The translations under genes and the position numbers were made by a program. Below, piece by piece: positions 16,843-26,136 of a stretch of DNA of 64,000 bases. The stretch lies in the NCBI RefSeq assembly GCF_019247635.1, contig NZ_JAFBAR010000107.1, forward strand, positions 24,030 through 88,029, in the 5' to 3' direction. The notes beneath the pieces are model-generated. The model saw nothing but the letters and a program-made list of their open reading frames with translations. It was not told the DNA's origin and did no database searches. The DNA comes from Mycobacterium sp. Its GTDB lineage: Bacteria; Actinomycetota; Actinomycetes; Mycobacteriales; Mycobacteriaceae. Numbering within the stretch: the first letter of the stretch is position 1; each line of letters starts with the position of its first letter.

Positions 16843-17871
16843 ATGCACAGCTCGATAGGCGCTCTGGGAGTGACGTCGCCCGTGCTGGCCGCCCCGATGG
16901 CGGGCGGGCCCGGGACACCGCAGCTGGTCATCGCGGCTGCGGCTGCCGGCAGCATGGGCTTTTTGGCCGGCGGCTACAAGACGCCCGACGCGTTGGCCAC
17001 CGAGATCCAAGCGGTGCGCGGCGCGCAGGTGACCTTCGGCGTCAACCTGTTCGCGCCGAACCCGGTGCCCATCGACGAGGGTGCCTACCAGACATACCGG
17101 CAGGCCATTCAGGCGGAGGCCAACCGCTATGGACTCGACTTGAGCACGGTGCCCCGCACCGAGCACGATGACCACTGGCCCGAGAAGATCGATCTGTTGC
17201 TCAGCAATCCGGTGCCGGTCGTGAGCTTCACCTTTGGCGTCCCCGACCCGTCGGTGTTCAGCGCCCTGCGCAAGGCCGGCAGCGTGGTGGCGCAAACCGT
17301 AACCTCGGCCGACGAGGCGCGACTGGCCGCTGAAAGTGGCGCAGAGCTGTTGATCGTGCAGGCCTCGGCCGCGGGCGGGCATTCCGGCACGCTGACCCCC
17401 GAGCACATCCCCGCCGAGATACCGCTGCCGCAGTTGCTGAGCGAGATTGCCGGAGCCACCAGGCTTCCCATGATCGGAGGCGGCGGCATCGCGGCTCCCG
17501 CGGACGTTGCCGCCGCGCTGGCCGCCGGGGCCACAGCGGTGGCGGTCGGCACGGCGCTGCTGTTGTCCCCGGAAAGCGGGGCCTCGTCTGCACACCGTGT
17601 CGGCCTCACCGATTCTCACCCACGGGGAACCGTTGTCACCCGCGCCTTCACCGGTCGCCCGGCCCGGGGGTTGCGCAACGAATTCACTGAGCGCTATTCG
17701 GCCTTGGCGCCGACGGGTTACCCGGCCGTGCACTACCTGACCAGTCCGCTACGCAAGGCGGGCGCCGCCGCCAACGACCCCGAGGTCGTCAACCTTTGGG
17801 CCGGAACGGGTTACCGGCACGCCGCGGCCAGGCCGGCCGCGCAAACCCTCGCGGCGTTGGCCGCGGTCTGA
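16843..17871 (+). CDS. Nitronate monooxygenase (2-nitropropane dioxygenase family)
   Basis: 342 residues forming an FMN-binding TIM barrel. The sequence has the family opening PVLAAPMAGGPGTP, the FGVNLFAP strand, the VQASAAGGHSG segment that carries the catalytic His, and the FMN-phosphate-binding PMIGGGGIAAPADVAAAL. It should oxidise nitronates such as propionate 3-nitronate, or act as a related flavin oxidoreductase. Length and sequence resemble M. tuberculosis Rv2781c. The ATG at 16843 is preceded by GAAAGGGG. It is divergent from the MmgE/PrpD gene and followed by a good hairpin terminator. Confidence 0.83.
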   Translation: MHSSIGALGVTSPVLAAPMAGGPGTPQLVIAAAAAGSMGFLAGGYKTPDALATEIQAVRGAQVTFGVNLFAPNPVPIDEGAYQTYRQAIQAEANRYGLDLSTVPRTEHDDHWPEKIDLLLSNPVPVVSFTFGVPDPSVFSALRKAGSVVAQTVTSADEARLAAESGAELLIVQASAAGGHSGTLTPEHIPAEIPLPQLLSEIAGATRLPMIGGGGIAAPADVAAALAAGATAVAVGTALLLSPESGASSAHRVGLTDSHPRGTVVTRAFTGRPARGLRNEFTERYSALAPTGYPAVHYLTSPLRKAGAAANDPEVVNLWAGTGYRHAAARPAAQTLAALAAV

Positions 17872-17899
17872 GTGCGGCCGCCACGGCGGCTGTTCGCAC
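17872..17899 (+). terminator. Hairpin terminator after the nitronate monooxygenase gene
   Basis: An outer stem GTGCG/CGCAC and an inner stem GCCGCC/GGCGGC, separated by a four-base bulge, start directly after the TGA stop codon. Confidence 0.6.
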
Positions 17900-18206
17900 C
17901 AGCGCGCCACCGCTGCGGCGTGGGGTTGCCTCAATCGATGTCGGCCGGTGGCCAAGTCACAACCGGCACGTCTGTACCCAGCCAGGACTCGATACACTTT
18001 TTGCCCGGCTACCAGCGACTATGAAGGACGCTTCCATGAATGCGACCACGCGCCGGGCGGAATCACTGAAGTGCTGGAAGTGCTTGACTGGCAAGGTGTT
18101 TGCGTCCCAAGTACAGCCTGAGACTGCCCGATTATCGACGACCCCTGTCGCTCAGAGGCGGACAAAAAGTACAGTCCCTCCTCTGGGAGAAATCAACGTT
18201 TCAGTT
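17900..18206. other. Intergenic region without a supported gene
   Basis: About 300 bases with lower GC than the surroundings. A plus-strand ORF begins at ATG 18020 or 18035 and contains CWKC, but it runs antisense through the next SDR gene and has no family features. The direct repeat AAGTACAG occurs at about 18109 and 18167, flanking a segment with CTGTCGCTCAG. This may be the worn end of an insertion sequence, but I cannot name the family. Confidence 0.4.
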
Positions 18207-18252
18207 GTGAAAGTGCCGGCGGGACAGCCAGTCTCGCCGGGGCATCTTTCAC
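18207..18252 (-). terminator. Hairpin overlapping the SDR stop codon
   Basis: GTGAAAG (18207-18213) pairs with CTTTCAC (18246-18252), with further inner pairing of TGCC/GGCA and GGCG/CGCC. The right arm includes the stop codon of the minus-strand SDR gene, so it probably serves as its terminator. Confidence 0.5.
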
Positions 18253-19091
18253 GCCTTCGCAGGCGGTCCGATCACCAATGCGGCGGTGACTCCGCCGTCG
18301 ACGAGCACGTCGGTGCCGGTGATGAAACCCGATTCAGGGCCGAGTAGAAACGCGGCCGCGGCAGCGATGTCGTCGGGCGTGCCAAGGCGGCGCGCCGCTG
18401 AAGCCGCGATCATTGACCGCATCCCGTCTCCAACCGGAGAGGCAAGTTCTTGCTGGCCCATCGGCGTGGAAATAATGCCGGGACTGATCGAATTGATTCG
18501 CGCGTCGCGGCGGCCCCACACGCAGCTGGCCGCACGCACCCGAACGTGGTTGGCCTGCTTGGCAATCGCGTAGGCGATCCCGGGTTCGCCGACTGCTGCA
18601 CGGCTGACGAAGGGCAGTCCGAGCAGCTCGGCGGCCGGCGTGTGCGCAAGTACCTTTGCCCGTTCGGCGCTCAGTGCCGGGACGAGGTGTCCGGCCATGC
18701 TGGCGATGACAACTCCCGCCCCGCCCGGGGCAATCACCGTGGCGAACGCGTCCAGCACCAGGGCGACGCCGAGCAGGTCGACCGCCAGGATCGCTTCGGC
18801 CGAGGCCTGCGACAGCGACAGGCCGGCGGTGTGGGCCACCTGGGTGACCGGGCCCAGAGCGGCCGCTTCGGCCGATAAGGTACCGACGGAATCCGCTGAG
18901 GTGATATCGACACACCGTGCCTCAACCTGGTGCCCCTCGGCGACCAGCGTCGCGGTCAACGCCTGCAGGGTCAGCTCATTGTTGTCAGCCACCAGGACCG
19001 TCTTGCCCGATCCCAGCCGGCGAGCGATGGCCTGCCCCATCCCGCCGCCACCGATCACCACCAGAACGTCGCGGGCCACGGCCACCTCCAT
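18249..19091 (-). CDS. Short-chain dehydrogenase/reductase, atypical active site
   Basis: 280 residues. The Rossmann motif reads VVIGGGGMGQAIA, a glycine-rich variant of TGxxxGIG. The C-terminus has the family features SISPGIISTPM, RLGTPDDIAAAAAFLLG and ITGTDVLVDGG. The catalytic Tyr/Lys appears as YAIAKQAN, and the Ser block is VVIASMAGH, so an active oxidoreductase is likely. The loop between Ser and Tyr is longer than usual, as in the mycobacterial SDR subfamily annotated with a mycofactocin-style insert. The substrate is unknown. The ATG at 19091 is chosen, with a GTG a few codons in as the alternative. Confidence 0.75.
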   Translation of the reverse strand: MEVAVARDVLVVIGGGGMGQAIARRLGSGKTVLVADNNELTLQALTATLVAEGHQVEARCVDITSADSVGTLSAEAAALGPVTQVAHTAGLSLSQASAEAILAVDLLGVALVLDAFATVIAPGGAGVVIASMAGHLVPALSAERAKVLAHTPAAELLGLPFVSRAAVGEPGIAYAIAKQANHVRVRAASCVWGRRDARINSISPGIISTPMGQQELASPVGDGMRSMIAASAARRLGTPDDIAAAAAFLLGPESGFITGTDVLVDGGVTAALVIGPPAKA

Positions 19092-19224
19092 AGGAACATC
19101 TGTCGGCTCGGACCGTACCCGAGCGGCTCGCGGAGTCAGCGCAGGGGCGGACCATGGGCGCTCGTCGCGGGCGCGTCCGACGGCTTGGGTGACGCAGGCC
19201 GCGGCGGCCGACGATGGGCCAGGA

Positions 19225-19821
19225 TTAGCCGGGTGCGCGCCACGTGATCAAGACGCGGCCGTAAGGCAGCAAGCGGACACCGGCGCCGGGAAGCGCATGG
19301 CCTACGTGCGACCGCAGTTGTCGCACCGTGTCCGACGGCGGCCACTTGATGGGAGCCGTGTGCTGCCACTTGCCCTTGATCCGGATGATCACGCCACGTG
19401 CCACCCAGGTTCTGAGGTGCCACAGTGCATTTCGCAACGACGGGCGGACAAAGGTGACCACGGCAAGCGTCCCTCCGGGCGCGACCAGACTTGCGAGTCG
19501 CCGCAGCGTGACATCCGTGTCGGGCAGGTGGTGCAGCGCGGCATTAGAGACCACCGCGTCGAAGCCCGCCGGTGGCAGTTCGGTGGTCATGATGTCGCCA
19601 TCCAGCCACTGAACCGGTGCGTCGGGGAACCGAGCCTGCGCCCGCTGAAGGACGGGTGCATCGATGTCCAGCGCGACGACGTCCGGCACCCGCGGAGCCA
19701 GTCGGGCCGCCAAAAAGCCATCGCCACAACCGACGTCGAGAACGCGGCGGGCACCTGGTGGCACGTGCGAATCCAGTAACGCGTCGTAGTGGATATTGAT
19801 GTTCCACGGTTGCTTCAACAC
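19225..19821 (-). CDS. SAM-dependent methyltransferase (type 11)
   Basis: 198 residues with SAM motif I RRVLDVGCGDGFLAARL near residue 26, motif II VVALDID, and AVVSNAALHHLPD, the standard type 11 layout. The C-terminal 60 residues are basic and may bind the acceptor. The start is GTG at 19821. It is divergent from the cation exchanger gene, with 245 bases between them. Its downstream neighbour on the same strand is the SDR at 18249-19091, 133 bases away, so co-transcription is uncertain. Confidence 0.8.
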   Translation of the reverse strand: MLKQPWNINIHYDALLDSHVPPGARRVLDVGCGDGFLAARLAPRVPDVVALDIDAPVLQRAQARFPDAPVQWLDGDIMTTELPPAGFDAVVSNAALHHLPDTDVTLRRLASLVAPGGTLAVVTFVRPSLRNALWHLRTWVARGVIIRIKGKWQHTAPIKWPPSDTVRQLRSHVGHALPGAGVRLLPYGRVLITWRAPG

Positions 19822-19905
19822 GCCTCGACGCTAGCCGAAATTCGGTCGAACCCAATGGTCCACCGTGCCGCTCATCCGGCTGCAGTGGTTTGCCAAAGTT
19901 AAAGA

Positions 19906-19924
19906 TTAGGACGGTCTAACTTTT
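19906..19924. promoter_or_regulatory. Possible DtxR-family (IdeR/MntR-like) operator
   Basis: TTAGGACGGTCTAACTTTT matches the mycobacterial iron box TTAGGTTAGGCTAACCTAA at about 12 of 19 positions, including both TTAGG and CTAAC half-sites. It lies in an AT-rich stretch of the divergent region between a methyltransferase and a cation exchanger gene. The match is by eye only. Confidence 0.3.
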
Positions 19925-20066
19925 AGAGTTGGCCATCCCTACCAGCCAATATCGGCCCTCGGGCGGGCCGGATTGGGAAAGATGTGAGGTTGCTGGACCG
20001 CGACTGCGAAGGTAGGTTGGGCGGATAGTTGGCCGACCTGCTCACCTGGCAAACCGAAGGATGACG

Positions 20067-21353
20067 ATGCTCGCCACGGACGCGCCCAAGGTCTCGTCCT
20101 CGACGCCATCCCGCTCGGGGCGACGCACCCTGACCCGCTCCGCGCTGATCACAGCCGCTTTCATCGTCCCCGCGATCGTGGCCCGCATCTGTGGCCTGCA
20201 TTCCGACCCGGTCGCCGCCCTCCTGATCTACGGGGCGGCTGTGGTAGCGGCGAGCTTCCTGTTGGCCTGGGCCGCCGAAGCCGCCCAGATAGATGTCGCG
20301 GGTGGCCTTGCGATCGCCGTCCTCGCCGTCGTGGCGGTGCTACCCGAATACGCCGTCGACCTCTACTACGCCTTTGTGTCCGGGCACAACGCGGACTACA
20401 CGCAGTACGCGGCCGCCAACATGACCGGTTCCAACCGCCTGTTGATGGGGTTGGGCTGGCCGGTCGTGGTCCTGGTCAGCATTGTGGTCGCGCGCAGGCT
20501 GGGCAACGCCAAGTCCTCCGGTCTGGCTCTGGAACCCGCCAACCGGGTGGAGCTGGGCTTCCTGCTGATCGCCGGTGTGGTCGCGTTCTCGATACCGGCG
20601 ACCGGCCAGATCCATTTCGCGCTGGGATTGGCGTTGCTCGCCTGGTTCGCTTTCTACCTCTACAAGATCAGCCAAGGCGATGTGGAAGAGCCCGAGTTGG
20701 TCGGCACCGCCGCGGCCATCGGGAACCTCAGGAAGCGCTCCCGGCGTCTTGCCGTCGTCGGTCTGTTCGTAGCGTCCGGCGTGGTGATCCTGCTGTGCGC
20801 CAAGCCATTTGCGGACAATCTTGTCGCTGCCGGCACGGAGCTGGGCATCAACCGATTCCTGCTGGTGCAGTGGCTGGCCCCGCTGGCCTCCGAAGCCCCC
20901 GAATTCATCATCGCGACCATCTTCGCCTCCCGCGGCAAGGGCACCGCCGCCATCGCCACGCTGATCTCGTCCAAGGTCAACCAGTGGACGCTGCTGATCG
21001 GGTCTTTGCCGCTGGCGCATCTACTCGGCGGCGGTGATTTCGCCCTGGTGCTGGACTCCCGCCAGGTCGAAGAGGTTCTGCTGACGGCTACCCAGACCAT
21101 GATGGGCGTAGCGCTGATCCTCTCCCTGCGCTTCGGCCGGTCCGCCGCCTGGGCGCTGCTGGGGTTGTTCGTCGTGCAGTTCCCGATAACGTCGACCGAA
21201 GGGCGGCTGGTGCTGTGCGGTACCTACGCGGCGGTGGCCATCATCGGACTCGTCATCAACCGCCGCCACTTGATCGCCACCATCGGGGCGCCGTTCGTCG
21301 GTACCGCCCTCCGTCATGGCGGTCCCCCACATGACGCGGACGAACTGCCGTGA
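20067..21353 (+). CDS. Sodium/calcium exchanger (CaCA) family cation antiporter
   Basis: About 428 residues with ten to eleven hydrophobic segments. The two alpha-repeats that form the ion site are visible: AVLPEYAVDLYYAFVSG with GSNRLLMGLGWP in the first half, and ASEAPEFIIATIFASRGKG with SSKVNQWTLLIGSLPLA in the second. The protein exchanges Ca2+ or a related cation for Na+ or H+ at the cytoplasmic membrane. A GAAGG directly abuts the ATG at 20061, so the second ATG at 20067, six bases further, is the better start. The stop lies only four bases from the convergent SulP stop. Confidence 0.85.
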   Translation: MLATDAPKVSSSTPSRSGRRTLTRSALITAAFIVPAIVARICGLHSDPVAALLIYGAAVVAASFLLAWAAEAAQIDVAGGLAIAVLAVVAVLPEYAVDLYYAFVSGHNADYTQYAAANMTGSNRLLMGLGWPVVVLVSIVVARRLGNAKSSGLALEPANRVELGFLLIAGVVAFSIPATGQIHFALGLALLAWFAFYLYKISQGDVEEPELVGTAAAIGNLRKRSRRLAVVGLFVASGVVILLCAKPFADNLVAAGTELGINRFLLVQWLAPLASEAPEFIIATIFASRGKGTAAIATLISSKVNQWTLLIGSLPLAHLLGGGDFALVLDSRQVEEVLLTATQTMMGVALILSLRFGRSAAWALLGLFVVQFPITSTEGRLVLCGTYAAVAIIGLVINRRHLIATIGAPFVGTALRHGGPPHDADELP

Positions 21354-21357
21354 CGTA

Positions 21358-23118
21358 TCAGACCAGGTAGTACAGGTCCGGGGCGTCTTCGCCGGTGCCC
21401 GGCTTGGGTTCCTGGGCGGCAAGCTCGGTGTGTGCATAGCGCACCGCCTTGAGCGTCGCCGAGTACTCCACGTCCTCCTCAGGAAAGATGTGCTCTGGCG
21501 GGAACCAATCCTGGAAGCCGACATTGCGGGCGACCACAAGCAAATCCGGGCGCACCCCGGCCAGCAGGATGGTCGAGCCGCGCGCGGTCGCAGAACGCAG
21601 GAACTGCTCGATACGCTCGATACAGACGACGTCGGGATGGCGCACCCGTTTGAGTCGCAACACGACGAACTTAGGGTCGTCGACCTCTAGGCGCTGAGTG
21701 ATCGCCGCGAGGTAACGCTCCAATTCCGGTGCGGCTCCGAAGAACAGCTCGCCTTCCAGGTCGTAGATGATGATTGACGGGTCCGCCACATCCCCCGGAA
21801 CGCGTTCGCGGACAACGCGTTCGGGCGTGACGATGAGTTCTTTCGCTTTGAGCTTCGCCGCGCGCGGCACGAACAGCAGGATGGACAGGATGACACCGAG
21901 CAGGACCGCTTTGTCGAGATCGATCGCGACGCCGGTAAACGCCGTGACGAGCACCAAACCCGCGTCGTAGCGAGACGCTTTAAGCGTGTAGACCAACCGC
22001 TTGAAGTCGACCAGGCGCGCGGCGGTGACCAGCAACAGTCCCGCGAGCGCCGGCTGGGGAACGTACCGCAGCAGCGGCGCAAAGAGCAGCAGCGCCGCGG
22101 CGACCGTCGCGGCCGAGACGATCCCGGAGAACCGCGTTGCCCCACCGGACTGGTAGTTGATCGCCGATCGCGACAGCGAGCCCGAGCCCGGCAGGCACTG
22201 GAAGAAACCGCCCGTCAGGTTGGCCAGACCTTCGGCCATGATCTGCCGGTTGTAGTCGATCCGCTGTCGGGTCTCGTGCGCGATGGCTTTGGCGATCGAG
22301 AGGGCCTCGATGATGCCGACAAAGGCGATGGCCAGCGCGCCCACCGACAGATGGGGCAGCCAGCCGGCGTGCACCTCCGGTATCTCGGGACCGGGCAGGC
22401 TGCGCGGAACCTTGCCGGCCACCGACACCGCCGTGCGGCCGCCGGCACCGGGAATCGACCAGCCCGCGACATAGGCGATCAGCGTGGTGATGACCAGCAC
22501 GGCAAGCATGTCGATCTGCGGCCAGCGGAATTGCTGCACGAGTTTGCGCAGCACGATCGCGAGCAGCACGGCCGTGACACTGAGCGTCACGGCGCGGTAG
22601 CTGAGCACATCGCCGTGAAACACGGTGAGCCAGAAACGGTGTAGCACCTGCATGTGGCCGTCGCCCTTGTCGCGCACACCCAGCGCCTTGCCCACCTGGC
22701 CCACGGCCAGCAGCAAGGCCGCCGCCGCCATGAAGCCGATGATGACGGCCTCGGAAATGTAGCGGGTCAGATTGCCGAGCTTGAACAGGCTGATCAGGAT
22801 CTGGAACCCGCCGACCAGGGCACCGAGCAGAAAAAGCGCCTGGAAGAGTTCGGTGGTGTTCTCCGAGTCGACGAAGGCCAGGGCGCCGAAGACGAGCAGT
22901 GAAATGGCGCTTGTCGGTCCGTTGATCAGGTGCGAGGACGACCCGAAGATCGAGGCGACCGCGGTCACCACGATCGCCGAGTAAACCCCGAACTTGGGAT
23001 CCACGCCGGCGATCAGGGCGTACGCCATCGCCTGAGGGAACGAGACGGCCGCGACCGTAAGGCCGGCGATGACGTCGCTGCGGCCTTTGACCCAGTCGTA
23101 ATTCAGAGCAAGCCCCAC
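21358..23118 (-). CDS. SulP-family anion transporter with STAS domain
   Basis: 586 residues. The first 400 form the SulP membrane domain, with the family signature SFPQAMAYALIAGVDPKFGVYSA and GSGSLSRSAINYQSGGATR. A C-terminal STAS domain (about 440-550, containing IIIYDLEGELFFGAAPELE) regulates transport in this family. Substrates include sulfate, bicarbonate and related anions. The GTG at 23118 is the start. It follows by 18 bases a gene for a sulfate-type periplasmic binding protein, an unusual pairing because SulP carriers do not normally need one. Confidence 0.88.
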   Translation of the reverse strand: MGLALNYDWVKGRSDVIAGLTVAAVSFPQAMAYALIAGVDPKFGVYSAIVVTAVASIFGSSSHLINGPTSAISLLVFGALAFVDSENTTELFQALFLLGALVGGFQILISLFKLGNLTRYISEAVIIGFMAAAALLLAVGQVGKALGVRDKGDGHMQVLHRFWLTVFHGDVLSYRAVTLSVTAVLLAIVLRKLVQQFRWPQIDMLAVLVITTLIAYVAGWSIPGAGGRTAVSVAGKVPRSLPGPEIPEVHAGWLPHLSVGALAIAFVGIIEALSIAKAIAHETRQRIDYNRQIMAEGLANLTGGFFQCLPGSGSLSRSAINYQSGGATRFSGIVSAATVAAALLLFAPLLRYVPQPALAGLLLVTAARLVDFKRLVYTLKASRYDAGLVLVTAFTGVAIDLDKAVLLGVILSILLFVPRAAKLKAKELIVTPERVVRERVPGDVADPSIIIYDLEGELFFGAAPELERYLAAITQRLEVDDPKFVVLRLKRVRHPDVVCIERIEQFLRSATARGSTILLAGVRPDLLVVARNVGFQDWFPPEHIFPEEDVEYSATLKAVRYAHTELAAQEPKPGTGEDAPDLYYLV

Positions 23119-23136
23119 GTTGGTTCAGTCTTTCTG

Positions 23137-24183
23137 CTAGGCGACCGGCGCCGACAGCGTGTCGAGGATTCCGTTGTCGCCGAAGAACTTTTCTCGCGCG
23201 TCGGTCCAGCCGGCGGCGATGGCTGTCACCGGAAAGAGCACCAGGGCTGGCAGCCGGTCGGCGTGCCTTGCCAGAATGTCCGGCTTGATCGGCCGGTAGC
23301 CGCTTTGTGCTATCACCTCTTGCGCGGCGTCGGTGAACAAGTACTCGAGATAAGCCTTGGAATAGGCGGCCGTCTTCGGATCACGGACGTTCGCATCCAC
23401 CCAGGCCACCGCCGGCTCGGCCAGGATGCTGACCGGCGGGCGGACGATCTCGAGCTCGTCCTTGTTGGCGGCGACCTCGCGCAGCGCTTCGTTCTCCCAC
23501 GCCAGCTGCACATCGCCAATCTTCTCCACGGCGAAGCTCGTGGACGCGCCACGGGCGCCGGCGTCGGAGACTACGACGTGCCGCAGCAAGGTGCGCACGT
23601 AGTCCGCCGCCTGGGCCGGACTGCCGCCGCGGGTGGTGACCGAACCCCACCCGGCCAGGACGCTGAGCTGGCCGTTGCCGGAGGTGCGCGGATTGGGGGA
23701 CACGACGGCGACGCCGCTGTTGATCAGGTCGGGCCAGTCGTGGATGGCCTTGGGATTGCCCTTACGGACGACGAAGACGATGGTCGACGTGTAGGGCACC
23801 GAATTGTTCGGCAGCCGCCGTTGCCAGTCGGAGGCAACCAGCCCGCGCTTGCGTAGCGCGTCGATGTCGCTGATCAACGCCAGCGACACCACGTCCGCTT
23901 TCTGAGCGCCGTCGATCACGTCGCGGGTTTGTCGGCCCGAGCCACCATGGGACTGCTTGACGTTTACGCTGATCCCGGTTTGCGCCCGGTATTGGGTGAT
24001 GAAGGCCTTGTCCAGCGTCGAGTACAACTCGCGCGTCGGGTCGTAGGACACGTTGAGGATCTGATCGGACCGCTGGTCGGGACTGTTCTTGACGACGACC
24101 GCTGTCGCGGCGAAGACGACGGCGACAACGCCAATGACGTTCAACCAGGGAATGCGCAGGCGGCGTGGTCGCAGCGTCACCAC
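23137..24183 (-). CDS. Sulfate/thiosulfate ABC-type substrate-binding protein (SubI/CysP-like)
   Basis: About 348 residues. One N-terminal hydrophobic segment ([19 protein letters not shown]) serves as a signal or membrane anchor; no lipobox cysteine is visible. The mature part has the family motifs [36 protein letters not shown] and [15 protein letters not shown], typical of sulfate-binding proteins of the CysP/Sbp group. The GTG at 24183 is chosen because AAAGGG lies five bases upstream; the ORF-track start at 24210 lacks such a site. No CysT/W/A genes are present. The next gene is a SulP transporter in the same transcription unit. Confidence 0.83.
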   Translation of the reverse strand: MVTLRPRRLRIPWLNVIGVVAVVFAATAVVVKNSPDQRSDQILNVSYDPTRELYSTLDKAFITQYRAQTGISVNVKQSHGGSGRQTRDVIDGAQKADVVSLALISDIDALRKRGLVASDWQRRLPNNSVPYTSTIVFVVRKGNPKAIHDWPDLINSGVAVVSPNPRTSGNGQLSVLAGWGSVTTRGGSPAQAADYVRTLLRHVVVSDAGARGASTSFAVEKIGDVQLAWENEALREVAANKDELEIVRPPVSILAEPAVAWVDANVRDPKTAAYSKAYLEYLFTDAAQEVIAQSGYRPIKPDILARHADRLPALVLFPVTAIAAGWTDAREKFFGDNGILDTLSAPVA

Positions 24184-24365
24184 ACCTGCCCTTTCACTGC
24201 ACCGACTCACGCCGGCCGCCCGATATTTCCAATGATGTTAACGATCCAGACACCTGTTGGCAGCGGTGGGAATCAGTCTGAGATTAACTACGGGTGCCCT
24301 GCGGGCGCGGTTAAGCCTCCGGGGTGCGAGCACGGGACGGTGTCGCCAACGCCGGTCGGTCCCGC

Positions 24366-26039
24366 TCAGGCGGCTGTTGGCGGATATTCGGGGGTCCAGC
24401 GCACCTGCGCGATCCGGTGGGCGAGTTCGTCGTTGCTGCGGCTCGGGGCGACGCCGTCGGCCACGGCCTGCGCGGCGACGGCTTGGGCGATGCGCACCGC
24501 GACGCCGGGCACGTCTGACCATGCGGGCAGCAATGGCTGGTCGGGGTCGGCGAGGGCGGGCGACGCATCGCCCAGCGTCGCCGCGGCAACCCGCATCATC
24601 TCGTCGGTGACTCGGGTCGCCTGTGCGGCGGTCACGGCGAGTCCCATCGCGGGAAAGATGTAGACGTTGTTGCATTGGGCTACCGGCCGTTCCACACCAT
24701 TTCGGCGCAACGGCGCGAATGGTGAGCCCGTGGCGATAAGCGCGCGCCCGTCGGTCCAGTGGTCCAATTCGGCGGGATGCGCCTCGGCGTGACTCGTCGG
24801 GTTGGACAGCGGGAAGATGATCGGCCGTTCGGTCTTGCCGGCAAGCTCGCGCACGATGTCCTCGGTAAAGGCGCCCGCCGCGGTGGACAGCCCGAGCAGG
24901 ACGCCCACGTCCACGTGGTGCACGACGTCGGCCAGTTGGGCGGGCCCGGACAGGTCCCAGGTCCGCACGCATGCGGCGGGTTGGGCGAATTCCCGTTGGG
25001 CCGCCGAGAGATCGGCGCGGTCGTCGGTGAGCAAACCGAGCACGTCGACAACCCAGATCCGCTCCAGGGCGGCCTCCTCGGTTAGTCCCTCCGTCACCAT
25101 TTCGCGTCGGATCATGTCCAGGACGCCGATGCCGGCTGAGCCGGCGCCGAGCATGACGACCTGTTGCTGCGACAGCGGGCGCCCGGCCACTTTGGCCGCG
25201 CCCTGCAGTGCGCCGAGCGTGACGGCGGCGGTGCCCTGGATGTCGTCATTGAAGGTGAGCAGCTTGTCGCGGTAACGGGCCAGAATCGGCTGTGCGTGCA
25301 CGGTTGCAAAGTCCTCCCACTGCAGCAGCACGTTGGGCAGTTCCTGGTGCACCGAGGCCACGAACTCGTCGATGAACGCGTGGTAATCCTCGTCGTCGAT
25401 CCGGCGGTGGCGCCAGCCGAGGTACTGCGGGTCGTCGAGGAGTTCGACGTTGTCGGTGCCCACATCGAGCACGATCGGAAGAGTGCGCGCGGGGTCGATG
25501 CCACCGATAAGGGTGTACAGCGAAAGCTTTCCGATCGGGATACCCATGCCGCCGATGCCCTGATCGCCCAGGCCGAGGATCCGCTGCCCGTCGGTCACCA
25601 CAATCACGTCGACCTCACGCCGGGGCCGGTTGCGCAGCACTTCGTCAAGGCGGTCGCGATCGGGATAGGAAACGAACAATCCACGCGGGCGCCGGTAGAT
25701 CCCGCTGAAACGCTGGCAGGCCTCACCGACGGTGGGGGTGTAAACAATCGGCATGGTTTCCGGGATGTGGTCACGTAGCACGCGGTAGAAGAGGGTTTCG
25801 TTGCGGTCCTGCAACGCGCGTAGATAGATGTGTTTGTCGAGATCGTCGCGGCGCGTGGAAAACTCGTGCCAGCAATGCTCGACTTGTTCTTCCAGTGTTT
25901 TCACCGCGGTCGGCAGCAGACCTAATAGGCCGTATCTGCGGCGTTCGTCGTGGGTGAAGGCAGTGCCCTTGGTGGTCAGAGCATCGGATAGCAGGGCGTC
26001 CCCGCGTTTCTCGTCAGGCCCCGGCTGTTCGTCAGGCAT
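24366..26039 (-). CDS. mez: NAD(P)-dependent malic enzyme
   Basis: 557 residues. It converts malate to pyruvate and CO2 with reduction of NAD(P). Conserved blocks are YTPTVGEACQRFS, VVTDGQRILGLGDQG with GGMGIPIGKLSLY, FNDDIQGTAAVTLGAL and the nucleotide-binding VVMLGAGSAGIGVLD. The C-terminus has IFPLSNPTSHAEAHP. The length is close to M. tuberculosis Mez (Rv2332). The ATG at 26039 has GAAGGGG upstream; the ORF-track extension to 26402 is antisense to the neighbouring monooxygenase. It appears to be monocistronic. Confidence 0.93.
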   Translation of the reverse strand: MPDEQPGPDEKRGDALLSDALTTKGTAFTHDERRRYGLLGLLPTAVKTLEEQVEHCWHEFSTRRDDLDKHIYLRALQDRNETLFYRVLRDHIPETMPIVYTPTVGEACQRFSGIYRRPRGLFVSYPDRDRLDEVLRNRPRREVDVIVVTDGQRILGLGDQGIGGMGIPIGKLSLYTLIGGIDPARTLPIVLDVGTDNVELLDDPQYLGWRHRRIDDEDYHAFIDEFVASVHQELPNVLLQWEDFATVHAQPILARYRDKLLTFNDDIQGTAAVTLGALQGAAKVAGRPLSQQQVVMLGAGSAGIGVLDMIRREMVTEGLTEEAALERIWVVDVLGLLTDDRADLSAAQREFAQPAACVRTWDLSGPAQLADVVHHVDVGVLLGLSTAAGAFTEDIVRELAGKTERPIIFPLSNPTSHAEAHPAELDHWTDGRALIATGSPFAPLRRNGVERPVAQCNNVYIFPAMGLAVTAAQATRVTDEMMRVAAATLGDASPALADPDQPLLPAWSDVPGVAVRIAQAVAAQAVADGVAPSRSNDELAHRIAQVRWTPEYPPTAA

Positions 26040-26136
26040 CGTGTGTTCCCCTTCTGTCGTCTCGCACCGAGTTCCGTTGGCGTGCGGTCTGATTGAGAAT
26101 TCAGTGGGTCGAAAGGTCATCGACGGACTGACCCAC

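Noticed and set aside
17796-18347. Plus-strand ORF crossing the gap after the nitronate monooxygenase
   Set aside because: Overlaps the end of one gene and the antisense of the next; only the short CWKC segment stands out, which is not sufficient.
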